Position numbers and translations under genes: made by a program. Below the pieces are notes generated by a model, which did no database searches, was not told the origin of the DNA, and saw only the letters and a program-made list of their open reading frames with translations. Shown here in pieces: positions 7,501 to 14,003 of a stretch of DNA of 21,177 nt (within the stretch, counting starts at the first letter, position 1; each line of letters begins with the position of its first letter). The stretch spans positions 1-21,177 of the forward strand of contig DDIK01000188.1 in assembly GCA_002338505.1 (NCBI GenBank), read 5' to 3'. The DNA comes from Bacteriovorax sp. UBA1852. GTDB lineage: Bacteria > Bdellovibrionota > Bacteriovoracia > Bacteriovoracales > Bacteriovoracaceae.

Positions 7501-8424
7501 GAATTTAATAGACTACAGAATGAATTTAATTCTAAGCTCGATCAAGAAAAGCAGATGTTAGCAAAGTTAAGAGCAACAGAAACTGAAAATATTAAGAAAA
7601 TGCGTAAGGATGCTGAGAATGATCTAAAAGACAAAAAGAGTGCGGCGATAAATGAAATTGCAGATAGTATAGAGCGACTAGTATCTTTTGAATTAAAAGA
7701 AGCTCATGACCTGGATATTAGTTCTGGATTGGCACAGCAAACAGGGGCTAAAATTAAAGAGCTTGTGAGAGAAAACTTTAGTGATGGTGGGATCAAAGGA
7801 AAGGGTATTTTCGATAAGTTAAATCCCTATGGCTCTATTGGAAAGGGACGAAGTAATATTTTTTGGATTAAGTGTGCTATTGGAGCTGGTGTTGCATTCT
7901 TTTTCCTCATTACATACCTGATTTTTCCAAGTTTCTATCAGGGAGTATCTTCTTCCGTTTCAGATGCCGTTAAGGTTGATGAAAGTGCCCAAGAAATCTA
8001 TCTTGATAAGATAAAAGAAGAAAGAAGTAATAGACCTGTATGGAGTCCAGAAACAGATAACGAAATTCGTGAACCTTATACTTCTAATGTTCTCTATGTT
8101 GAGGATTATGCTAAGACCTGGTTGGCAGACGATTTCCAAGCTGATTGGACTTTAAAGGTTGATGACGTATTTATCAATGATCTAGATCTATCAGAATCTA
8201 AGGTTGTCTCCTTTGTAAGTGAAGAATTTAAGCTTATTAGAGATTTACAAGATATCAGAGACAATATCAGATTAGAGACCGAAGAGATTAGGATAAGTGA
8301 AATGAAGGAGCTTGAAGCGCAAAGACTCCAAAATATTTATGAAATCCTTGAGGGAGAAGAAAATTATAAAAAACTTCATAAGTTCAAAAAAGAGTTCTGG
8401 GACAAGAGAAGAGGTATGAAATGA
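4576..8424 (+). CDS. FHA-domain, giant coiled-coil, single-span membrane protein
   Basis: A protein of 1282 aa. The ATG at 4576 lies one base after the stop of the channel gene; an in-frame ATG at 4516 would add 20 basic residues inside that gene and push the FHA fold inwards, so it was not chosen. Residues 1-98 are a complete forkhead-associated domain: GRS (28-30), SRIH (43-46) and NGTFING (65-71), all expected phosphothreonine-binding residues. Next is an acidic, probably disordered stretch (about 100-345) with two LDD-rich segments. A coiled coil of about 730 residues follows (about 345-1080). Residues 787-874 fall into 11-residue repeats starting mostly with Ala or Ser, so part is hendecad rather than heptad. 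A membrane span at about 1095-1118 is followed by 160 residues, presumably periplasmic. It could act as a cytoplasmic filament, signal receiver or polar scaffold for the proton-driven pair. No homologue name is safe. Confidence 0.85.
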   Translation: MNKKIILDLIHDGNKKRFSFEENSFTIGRSKNNDVHINNNHFSRIHLKVKRKGASLFIADNNTTNGTFINGVKIPAGKYQEITPEDKIRFGNTLYSASFNIHKVVEKKVEKNKIEENKKEEKIIADLQPLSSLKPPENEENHDEKQLNDAEETKLHVAPQVQNDHDISKELSLDDITNHYGVLDEDDLVDETLCEKEFESELEGIDDSEDVDESNLSKYFSLDDQDLEEVYEDELEFAVDEISIDSVNQKDLLRDEEEDKVLPLVRNREEIREAPPHNNYASNCDNKAFDYFKNVQFNKAKDIDLSPRIDKSIQLKNISQIEQVELPEVKTDTDEVLHVIESENELAEIHQLQFEQKKIEAQLVSLKLISDAEKKAEEILANAKKFEDELYKNYESEVKRIEKELETIHNNFAVEKESVDEQRNNIYQSYEYKKAELNSELLEFEEKRRHVELEYGSIKELVEEASLKLSEQKNTHDAKESSLKAKEQELGDKLKLLSEQVRERESALESARVEFEKKVKVFDNDIESKQKLVSILLEEKESLDKHINELNLREEKKHKDYEALNHRIDELYRDRERLEESLSSYKGTLSEIESRIEYLNKESAEISEQIEQKKIDSENKRSQLNEDLKNYKENIESKKAHHDEELIMYKESVESKKHALNDEFLRLRKNKEYEIEEIETTHRESVQALKNEIYQLEQELSAGKTSVCEEIKEFRKLLEEEAKQEASAINDEIKNIRAVTAKEYESFKKHRENEEERLKSLEAKTQEKCRSIEVSSIESKNKILVEAKEAASELIEKSKVDAETITKNAKAHELNVHEKAKSEAESFVESARKRLDSANEQSERIIKEAQTQALTIQETNLRDIKEKREGLQEESKELNSQIEDSLSRLATLKEEYKELQDNMETERQKIKEDLELQIKEKKIEAQTIYDTKVSEAAKEAEEIVSQAHSDYENTKATLTKRLEAEKVQGHKKLEDEFNRLQNEFNSKLDQEKQMLAKLRATETENIKKMRKDAENDLKDKKSAAINEIADSIERLVSFELKEAHDLDISSGLAQQTGAKIKELVRENFSDGGIKGKGIFDKLNPYGSIGKGRSNIFWIKCAIGAGVAFFFLITYLIFPSFYQGVSSSVSDAVKVDESAQEIYLDKIKEERSNRPVWSPETDNEIREPYTSNVLYVEDYAKTWLADDFQADWTLKVDDVFINDLDLSESKVVSFVSEEFKLIRDLQDIRDNIRLETEEIRISEMKELEAQRLQNIYEILEGEENYKKLHKFKKEFWDKRRGMK
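4619..4650 (+). terminator. Intragenic terminator-like hairpin at start of FHA gene
   Basis: GTTCTCC (4626-4632), loop TTTGA, GGAGAAC (4638-4644) pair perfectly. After one bulged G at 4625, six more pairs (AAAAGA with TCTTTT) extend the stem to 13 pairs ending in TTTT at 4647-4650. It begins 43 nt inside the FHA gene and could reduce transcription of this long gene relative to the two upstream genes. The U-tract is partly in the stem, so termination would be partial at most. It may also be coincidence in coding sequence. Confidence 0.35.
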
Positions 8425-8789
8425 TGAACCGTACTGCTTCTGCTGGATGTATAAGTGCTGCTTTGGCAGTTATCTTGGGAGCATTTGGGGCCCACGCTTT
8501 AAAAAATCATTTAGGAGCTTATGAACTTAGTGTTTTTGAAACAGGTTCAAAGTATCACTTCTACCATTCTATTGCTTTGATTATTTATGCAATGAAAGGT
8601 AACAGTAGGTCCACAAGTATTTTCTTTATCCTTGGTATTCTAATATTCTGTGGCAGTCTCTATCTCCTTGCTATATTTGGATTAAAGAAATTAGGGATGG
8701 TTACTCCTATCGGAGGAGTCTTTTTTATTGTGGCGTGGATACGCTTTGCGATAGAGCTATATAAAGATAAGAATCATGCTAATAATTAA
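8421..8789 (+). CDS. DUF423 family small membrane protein (YgdD-like)
   Basis: A protein of 122 aa with four predicted spans. It matches the DUF423 family (E. coli YgdD) along its length: a GAFGAH segment after the first span, F.TG..YH..H, FCGSLY in the third, and VTPIGG in the fourth. The biochemical role of the family is not established. The start overlaps the stop of the FHA gene as ATGA, and GAAGAGG lies 7 bases upstream, so it is translationally coupled; a second ATG at 8424 is an equally possible start. It is a conserved housekeeping-type membrane protein, and its place in this run may reflect shared transcription rather than shared function. Confidence 0.9.
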   Translation: MMNRTASAGCISAALAVILGAFGAHALKNHLGAYELSVFETGSKYHFYHSIALIIYAMKGNSRSTSIFFILGILIFCGSLYLLAIFGLKKLGMVTPIGGVFFIVAWIRFAIELYKDKNHANN

Positions 8790-9279
8790 AATTATCGTAT
8801 TACAAGCCTTTTGGTATGCTGTTGTTTATAGCTCTTTTGAGTATCAACTGATCTTCTTTCTTGGTTCACTCATCATGACCTTACTCAACTATCTTATCTA
8901 TATCAAGCATGTCGACCATCTTAAGTATCTATTTACAGTTATCTGTTTTTCAATATTCGGTGTATATGAGATCTTAGGGGCCACTTATCTTGGATTAATT
9001 GATTATAAGAATACAGATTTCGCATTTTGGTTACTGGCCTTATATGTTGTTTTTGCTTGTTATTATGGAGATATTTTTAACTACCTTGCTTCCAAACACA
9101 TTTCTTTACTTGTCTTGATGGGTGCATTCGCTGGTCCATTGGCGTTCTATGGGGGGGTGAAGATATCAAATATCGAAGTTCTTAATAATTATTACTATAT
9201 TTTTATTGGACTCAATTGGGCCGTCTTTTTCCCTTTAAGTATAAAAATATTTTATAAAGATAAATCTTTAATAAAATAA
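8776..9279 (+). CDS. DUF2878 family multi-span membrane protein
   Basis: A protein of 167 aa with about five or six hydrophobic spans. The central motif FWLLALYVVFA, followed by an L.LLGAFAGPLAFYGG-type stretch (here LVLMGAFAGPLAFYGG), is the recognisable core of DUF2878 membrane proteins. In proteobacteria I recall members of this family lying near genes for unusual fatty acids, such as cyclopropane-synthase-like genes; that context is not seen here directly. It overlaps the DUF423 gene by 14 bp and has only a weak purine stretch (AAGATAAGAA) before its ATG, so it probably depends on translational coupling. Function unknown. Confidence 0.75.
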   Translation: MLIIKIIVLQAFWYAVVYSSFEYQLIFFLGSLIMTLLNYLIYIKHVDHLKYLFTVICFSIFGVYEILGATYLGLIDYKNTDFAFWLLALYVVFACYYGDIFNYLASKHISLLVLMGAFAGPLAFYGGVKISNIEVLNNYYYIFIGLNWAVFFPLSIKIFYKDKSLIK

Positions 9280-9293
9280 ACCGAAAAAGCTTT

Positions 9294-10445
9294 ATGGCAT
9301 ATGATCAAAAACAATTTCACCAATTATTAGTTTTGGCGGTAAAGAACTCAGTGAGTGATATCCATCTTCGAGCTGGAGAAAAACCTTATTTTCGTATTAA
9401 GGGACACCTCAAGGCTATTAATTCTGCGGAATTATCTGATGAAGACATGAGAAAGATATCTCTTCTTACTATCGTTGAAGAAGATATAAAGGCAAAGATC
9501 GATTCATTAAAAGAGTATGACGGATCTTACCAGTATGGAAATGTATGTCGAGTTCGAGTTAATATCTTAAGATTTCAAGGTAAGCTTGCAATTATTATGA
9601 GAGTTATAACTATGCAAATCCCAACTCTTGCTCAGTTAAAGTTGCCAGAAGCCGTTACCTCAATCACAAATGCCAAAAGAGGATTAGTTCTTGTTACGGG
9701 TGTTACCGGCTCTGGAAAGAGTTCCACTCTTGCAGCAATGCTTGAAGAGATTAATATGAATCGTTCAGAACATATTCTTACAATTGAAGATCCTGTTGAG
9801 TTCTTATTCTCTTCTAAGAAATGTCGTATCACGCAAAGAGAATTGGGCTCCGACACGGAAAGCTTTAAAGATGCCTTAAGAGGTGCCTTAAGACAAGATC
9901 CAGATATTATTGTCATTGGTGAAATGAGAGATGCCGAGACAATTCAGATTGCAATGAAAGCCGCCGAGACAGGTCACCTAGTTTTTGGAACAGTTCATAC
10001 AACTAATGCACCTTCAACAATTAATAGAGTGGTCTCGATGTTTCCTCCTGAAGAGCAAGATAATATTAAGAAAAGACTCTCTGAGTGTCTCCATGCAACT
10101 GTAAGCCAAAGACTTCTACCGACTAAAGATGGTAAGGGGAGAGTTTGTGCTCAGGAGATCATGGTTAACAATCCAGGAATTCAAGAGTGTATTTCAGGTA
10201 AAGAGCCGCTGTCTCAGATGTATGTTTTTATGGAGAAAACAAAAGATACTATGCAGTCTTTTGATCAACACCTCACTCAGCTATATAAAGCAGATAAGAT
10301 TACTTATGATGTTGCAATTGACGCTGCTTCATCACCATCGAACTTTGAAAGAAACCTAGAGTTCGGAGGTAACGATGATGATGAGGAGAATAAGAATGAT
10401 TCTCGAAAGAAAGAAGACGAGTCTAGTCTCGAATTAGATCGTTGA
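9294..10445 (+). CDS. Type IV pilus retraction ATPase, PilT/PilU family
   Basis: A protein of 383 aa, the normal length for the family. It has an N-terminal PAS-like part with SDIHLRAGEKPYFRIKG (about 21-37), Walker A GVTGSGKSS (136-144), an Asp box around ILTIEDPVEF (161-170), an atypical Walker B DPDIIVIGEMRD (202-213), and a His box GHLVFGTVHTTNA (227-239). The C-terminal part (TMQSFDQHL...LYKADKIT) and the lack of a clear AIRNLIRE-type segment look closer to PilU than PilT. It would power pilus retraction as a hexamer at the inner membrane. It follows the DUF2878 gene by 14 nt, so it may share the transcript with the MotA/MotB-like genes. There is no Shine-Dalgarno sequence (AAAAAGCTTT before ATG). 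The C-terminus ends in a charged tail of about 30 residues. Confidence 0.92.
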   Translation: MAYDQKQFHQLLVLAVKNSVSDIHLRAGEKPYFRIKGHLKAINSAELSDEDMRKISLLTIVEEDIKAKIDSLKEYDGSYQYGNVCRVRVNILRFQGKLAIIMRVITMQIPTLAQLKLPEAVTSITNAKRGLVLVTGVTGSGKSSTLAAMLEEINMNRSEHILTIEDPVEFLFSSKKCRITQRELGSDTESFKDALRGALRQDPDIIVIGEMRDAETIQIAMKAAETGHLVFGTVHTTNAPSTINRVVSMFPPEEQDNIKKRLSECLHATVSQRLLPTKDGKGRVCAQEIMVNNPGIQECISGKEPLSQMYVFMEKTKDTMQSFDQHLTQLYKADKITYDVAIDAASSPSNFERNLEFGGNDDDEENKNDSRKKEDESSLELDR

Positions 10446-10547
10446 TTTTTTGACTTGGTTTGTCAGTATAACTACTGATAAAGATCATGGTATTAATGTG
10501 CTCTATCCACTACAATGGATTAAAGTTCTTTGACAAGGTAGACACAG

Positions 10548-11273
10548 ATGTTAGCTAAAATAATTATTTTTGTATTCATTACGATTCATTGCTTAACTTT
10601 AGCCTCAGCGCCAAATCCTGTAAAAGAAAGTGAAACATCTCCATCTGGAACTATCAGAGTATTCTATCCAATCACTAATGATATAAAAACAGAGACCAGT
10701 TACTTATACGAAGAACAAAATGATCGTCAGCTTCATGAGTTTTCTTTTAAAATAGAAGAGAACTTAGATAATAATATATCTTATGGACTCACAAATTTCT
10801 TGAGATTCGGAGAAAGAAATGAGAATGACTGGAAACTTGTTTCTGGACAATGGAATTGGGACGATGAAAATAGTGCAGAAGTCTCGTCTGCAGTTTTCTT
10901 ATCGAAAAAGTTTATATTTAAAAATATTTATCACCTTGATGTTATGGGAGAGGGAATTAGAAACTGGTCAGAAAATTTCTTCACCATTTCACCAGAGATA
11001 AAATTAAGTTACTTCATTTCATCACATAATATTTTTTTAAAATATAAGCCTTACTTTCCTCTTAATTTCTCAAAAGAAGATATTTATAAAGAATCAGTCT
11101 CTCTTGGCTTTCTGTATAATGCTTCCTCTCGCTATAAGCCTAGTGTTTTTATAAAGCACACAAGTTTGACATGGTCTGAGAGTGAGTCCTTTTCAGGACG
11201 CTTTCCAGATACCAGTTATGCTTTTAAGAGTGAGATAATTTCAATTGGCTTTGGTCTAAATATCTATTTCTAG
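10548..11273 (+). CDS. Putative outer-membrane beta-barrel protein
   Basis: A protein of 241 aa with a clear Sec signal peptide (IIIFVFITIHCLTLASA, cleavage predicted after A21). The mature part shows alternating polar and aromatic residues, several strand-like segments separated by short turns (for example YSFISS-like, FLYNASSRYKPSVFIKH), and ends in GFGLNIYF with the terminal phenylalanine recognised by the BAM machinery. This fits a small outer-membrane barrel of about 8 to 10 strands. No specific family was recognised. An AAGG stretch 9 bases upstream serves as ribosome binding site. It is separated from pilT by 102 bp and probably has its own promoter, which I could not place. Confidence 0.65.
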   Translation: MLAKIIIFVFITIHCLTLASAPNPVKESETSPSGTIRVFYPITNDIKTETSYLYEEQNDRQLHEFSFKIEENLDNNISYGLTNFLRFGERNENDWKLVSGQWNWDDENSAEVSSAVFLSKKFIFKNIYHLDVMGEGIRNWSENFFTISPEIKLSYFISSHNIFLKYKPYFPLNFSKEDIYKESVSLGFLYNASSRYKPSVFIKHTSLTWSESESFSGRFPDTSYAFKSEIISIGFGLNIYF

Positions 11274-11361
11274 GTTTATACTTTTTTCAGACTTACATCT
11301 CTTGTGATTGACGATTAATAGCAGTGTTAGTAATGAATACATATATTATGTTGGAGTTTCT

Positions 11362-11679
11362 ATGAATGTTTTAGGTAAGTTATTAATTTTCTTATTTCTT
11401 TCTTTTTCCAGTTTTGCTTATAACTGGTTCCCTGTCCAGTCGTATTGCCAGTTAACAGGCGGAGTAGGCGCTAGCTGTCAGGTCTGCAATTATCAAGGTT
11501 ATCGCCCAATATTCTGTGTGATGAATATCAATGGTCGCTCTTCATATGGGGCTTATTTTAACGGGAACCAAAGTGGTATTGTTTATCCTGGTCAGTGTAT
11601 GAATGGCTTTGTAAGGGCCTACAATCCTTACCGAGACCCACTAGTATCAGCGAATGCCTTCACTCAATGTCGATTCTAA
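11362..11679 (+). CDS. Small secreted six-cysteine protein
   Basis: A protein of 105 aa. The ATG at 11362 was chosen over a TTG at 11308 because TTGGAG lies 5 bases upstream and the signal peptide (NVLGKLLIFLFLSFSSFA) then begins at the N-terminus. Predicted cleavage after A19 leaves a mature chain of 86 residues beginning YNWFP. It has six cysteines (C29, C39, C42, C52, C79, C103), enough for three disulfides, and is rich in Gly, Tyr and Asn with few charges. No family was recognised; a secreted or cell-surface peptide is inferred. Its last 33 bp overlap the end of the convergent HAD gene. Confidence 0.65.
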   Translation: MNVLGKLLIFLFLSFSSFAYNWFPVQSYCQLTGGVGASCQVCNYQGYRPIFCVMNINGRSSYGAYFNGNQSGIVYPGQCMNGFVRAYNPYRDPLVSANAFTQCRF

Positions 11680-12255
11680 CTCTTTAAGAAAGTCTTTATA
11701 GCATGTAATTGAAAAGGATGCCTGCTTTCTAAATTGCTGGTTTGAGCCAGTTTCGTAGAGAACAGGTATCATGCCTGCGTTCATAGCACTATCTAGGTCA
11801 TATATATAATCACCAACATAAATACATTCATGAGAAGCTAGTCCAAAGCGATCCCTTAGAATGTGAAGCCCTTGAGGATCTGGCTTGGCCCTAGCATCTT
11901 CACGTGTGATGAGTTGGTCTATCTGAATTTGGTGTTTTTTAATCATAAGATCAGAGCAAAAGCGTGAGTTTCTAGTAAGGACTCCAAATGGTATTTTATG
12001 AAGATTTAAGAAGTTAATTAATTCACTCACTCCACTAATCAATTGTGACTTTTGTGCTCCCTGAAATTCAAAGTCATGGATTCTGTCGAGGGCGTATTTC
12101 TTTTGAATGATATCTTCGATGCTCTCAACATATTCTAAAATATCCTGTTCCTCAGTGATACCAAGTTCCTCTCTTAAGTCAGAGAAATTTAGGTTTGAGT
12201 CAATTAATGTACCATCTAGGTCAAAAAAGAATCCTTTTATATTTCTTATTTTCAT
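11647..12255 (-). CDS. HAD-superfamily hydrolase, phosphoglycolate-phosphatase-like
   Basis: A protein of 202 aa of HAD subfamily IA. Motif I is FDLDGTLID (nucleophile D12, acid D14), motif II TRNS (94-97), motif III K124 in ARAKPDP, and motif IV GDYIYDLD (148-155), all intact. The segment between motifs I and II is a small helical cap, as in phosphoglycolate phosphatases and beta-phosphoglucomutases. The substrate cannot be fixed from sequence. The ATG overlaps the stop of the upstream SDR gene by 4 bp (ATGA), so the two form a coupled pair. Its 3' end overlaps the convergent six-cysteine gene. Confidence 0.88.
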   Translation of the reverse strand: MKIRNIKGFFFDLDGTLIDSNLNFSDLREELGITEEQDILEYVESIEDIIQKKYALDRIHDFEFQGAQKSQLISGVSELINFLNLHKIPFGVLTRNSRFCSDLMIKKHQIQIDQLITREDARAKPDPQGLHILRDRFGLASHECIYVGDYIYDLDSAMNAGMIPVLYETGSNQQFRKQASFSITCYKDFLKELESTLSEGIR

Positions 12256-12995
12256 ATTTTAAACTCATATAGCGAAGTTGATATTTTGAAATCTTCATAC
12301 TTTGTGTTGATAATACGTTTAATCGCATCTTTCTTGTCCGAAAAATTAGGAGGAGAGATTCCTAACTTCTCCGCTGATTTACGATAACATTCTCTCTTTG
12401 AAGGATGATTTGAGTTTACTGCATTTATTATTTTATTATTAACTGTCATCGACATTTTAATAATCTTTAATAAGTCTCTATCAGAAATAAGGTTAACGAC
12501 TTCTTTCTGTGAGTAGGAGACATCTTTTCCACTTAAATACTTCGCGGGGTGCCTATCTTCACCATATAAGCCGCCTGGTCGAATGATGTTATACTTTTTG
12601 AACTTATCAGTAATATATTTCTCTATATCTACAAGGAACTTGCCATTTTTACTCTCTGGTACAGGTAAGTCATCCTCATTATATGTTCCTTCTTGTCCAT
12701 AAACAGAAGTAGAGCTAATGAAGATAAGTTCTTTATCTTGAATTTCATCTAGAAAAGACTTTAATTTTTTGATGTTGTGTATCTTTGATGGAGGTAGATT
12801 GAAGAAAACAACGTCAGCATCCTTAATCTTTTTTGGAAGTTCTGAACTCTCGTTAATATCATATTGAAATTCATCCTCTATGTTTTTTTTATCGGAATGG
12901 TAAGAGCCTGATACGTGATATGCTTCAGTATTTAATAGCTCTTTATAGAGCTTAATTCCCAGCCACCCGAGTGATATGATTGTTATTTTTTTCAT
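12252..12995 (-). CDS. NAD(P)-dependent epimerase/dehydratase-like protein (YeeZ-type SDR)
   Basis: A protein of 247 aa. The N-terminus has a Rossmann nucleotide-binding start (ITIISLGWLG, about 4-13) and, at about residue 92, FISSTSVYGQEG followed by an acidic ED, then RPGGLYG..RHP (139-150). This is the pattern of atypical extended SDRs such as YeeZ. The classical YxxxK catalytic pair is not evident, as in that subfamily, so enzymatic activity is uncertain. It is coupled to the HAD gene. No Shine-Dalgarno sequence is present; an extended -10 lies exactly 6 bases before the ATG. Confidence 0.8.
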   Translation of the reverse strand: MKKITIISLGWLGIKLYKELLNTEAYHVSGSYHSDKKNIEDEFQYDINESSELPKKIKDADVVFFNLPPSKIHNIKKLKSFLDEIQDKELIFISSTSVYGQEGTYNEDDLPVPESKNGKFLVDIEKYITDKFKKYNIIRPGGLYGEDRHPAKYLSGKDVSYSQKEVVNLISDRDLLKIIKMSMTVNNKIINAVNSNHPSKRECYRKSAEKLGISPPNFSDKKDAIKRIINTKYEDFKISTSLYEFKI

Positions 12996-13010
12996 GACTA
13001 AATTCTAGCA
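12996..13010 (-). promoter_or_regulatory. Extended -10 element, putative leaderless start of SDR gene
   Basis: On the minus strand TGCTAGAAT (13010-13002) is an extended -10 (TGn plus a 5 of 6 match to TATAAT). It is followed by TTAGTC and then the ATG, so transcription should begin at the start codon. No ribosome binding site is visible upstream of the ATG. Confidence 0.5.
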
Positions 13011-13181
13011 TGATATCAGTGGGTTAATTACTATTATTTCTTTACTCGTTATATGAAAGTTAGACATTTTAATCAAGCTTGAGTTCCTGCTTATGTTTGA
13101 TTTCGTTAGAGTCATAAGAAATGTAAAAAGATTGAGCAGTATATAATTTATACAATTCTTTAAAGTTACGATTCTCTATGA

Positions 13182-13196
13182 TGTTAAAATATCAAT
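13182..13196 (+). promoter_or_regulatory. Extended -10 element, putative leaderless start of desaturase gene
   Basis: TGTTAAAAT at 13182-13190 is an extended -10 (5 of 6 matches), followed by 6 bases (ATCAAT) and the ATG. The in-frame stop just upstream excludes an earlier start. A second candidate, TATAAT at 13142-13147, would give a leader of about 43 nt, but that leader has no ribosome binding site. Confidence 0.45.
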
Positions 13197-14003
13197 ATGA
13201 TATTTAAGCACTCTCTAAAAGATATTTTTCTAGTTGGTATCTGTATTTTAAATGTACTGGGCTTTATATATATCGCATATAACTTTGAGAATTACTCTTT
13301 ATTCACTCTCATGTTTTTTGCATGTTTTTTTATATCTCTTTATTGTACAAATTATCAGTGTGTATCTCATAATTTTATACACAATCAATTTTTTGTAAGT
13401 TCAAAACTTAATTTTATGTTTTCTCTTTTAAATTCGATGGCAATGGGTCTGCCTCAGACAATTTATTATCAACATCACATGAATCATCACCGCTTTAACA
13501 ATGATGAACTTGGGGATGATGGTCTAACTAAAGATATTTCTTCTCTTTATAGATATGGAAAAGACAATAAAGAAGAAGGTATCTTGGCTTATTCCTTTAT
13601 TGGTTTTTTTAGAATTGATCTGATTTCACTGGCAAAAAAGAATAGAGGCGAGAGAGAACTGCTTTTATATTTCGAAATTCTAAGCGTTGTTTTATTTTGG
13701 GGGGTACTCATTTTTCTAAGCTCTAAGTTTTTCTTTTTCTTCTATTTACCTGTTTGGTATCTAGGGCAAGTAGCGGCACTCATGGAAAACTACTTCGAGC
13801 ATTATGGTGCAAAATCTGGAGACAGAAAGAGAGACTCGGTATCATGTTATAATAAATTTTATAATTTCTTATGGTTTAATAATGGTTACCATCAAGAACA
13901 TCATTTTTCACCCACAACACATTGGACTAAAATTGCGACTGTTAAAAAGTCTTTGCCTGATGATCGAAAAACCATTTCTGGTGCTCATTTCCTTAACTGG
14001 TAG
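13197..14003 (+). CDS. Membrane-bound fatty acid desaturase
   Basis: A protein of 268 aa with the three histidine clusters of the di-iron membrane desaturases: HNFIHN (58-63), QHHMNHH (92-98) and GYHQEHH (230-236), plus an isolated H202 in an ENYFEHYG segment. Hydrophobic spans lie at about 10-50, 70-90 and 160-195, the expected topology with the His boxes on the cytoplasmic face. It should introduce a double bond, or a hydroxyl, into an acyl chain using O2 and an external electron donor. The gene is strikingly AT-rich with long runs of Phe codons. It overlaps the convergent RND gene by 11 bp. Its neighbours suggest it acts on membrane lipids. Confidence 0.88.
   Translation: MIFKHSLKDIFLVGICILNVLGFIYIAYNFENYSLFTLMFFACFFISLYCTNYQCVSHNFIHNQFFVSSKLNFMFSLLNSMAMGLPQTIYYQHHMNHHRFNNDELGDDGLTKDISSLYRYGKDNKEEGILAYSFIGFFRIDLISLAKKNRGERELLLYFEILSVVLFWGVLIFLSSKFFFFFYLPVWYLGQVAALMENYFEHYGAKSGDRKRDSVSCYNKFYNFLWFNNGYHQEHHFSPTTHWTKIATVKKSLPDDRKTISGAHFLNW

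Noticed and set aside
1658..8424. Calling the operon a Zorya anti-phage system
   Set aside because: The channel and OmpA-like architecture resembles ZorAB, but no ZorC, ZorD helicase or ZorE nuclease follows, the long tail is not on the channel, and the neighbours are pilus and membrane genes.
9261..9287. Second sigma-28-like match (TAAA-N15-ACCGAAAA) ahead of pilT
   Set aside because: The -10 lacks the GATA core T, TAAA is common in this AT-rich stretch, and the site ends 6 bases before the ATG; kept only as a remote leaderless-promoter possibility.
10450..10482. Sigma-70 promoter for the barrel gene (TTGACT with TACTGA/TGATAA)
   Set aside because: The -10 matches at the right spacing are poor, and the consensus-like TTGACA at about 10530 is too close to the ATG to serve as a -35.
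11308..11361. TTG start for the six-cysteine protein
   Set aside because: It has no ribosome binding site and buries the signal peptide; TTGGAG precedes the ATG at 11362.
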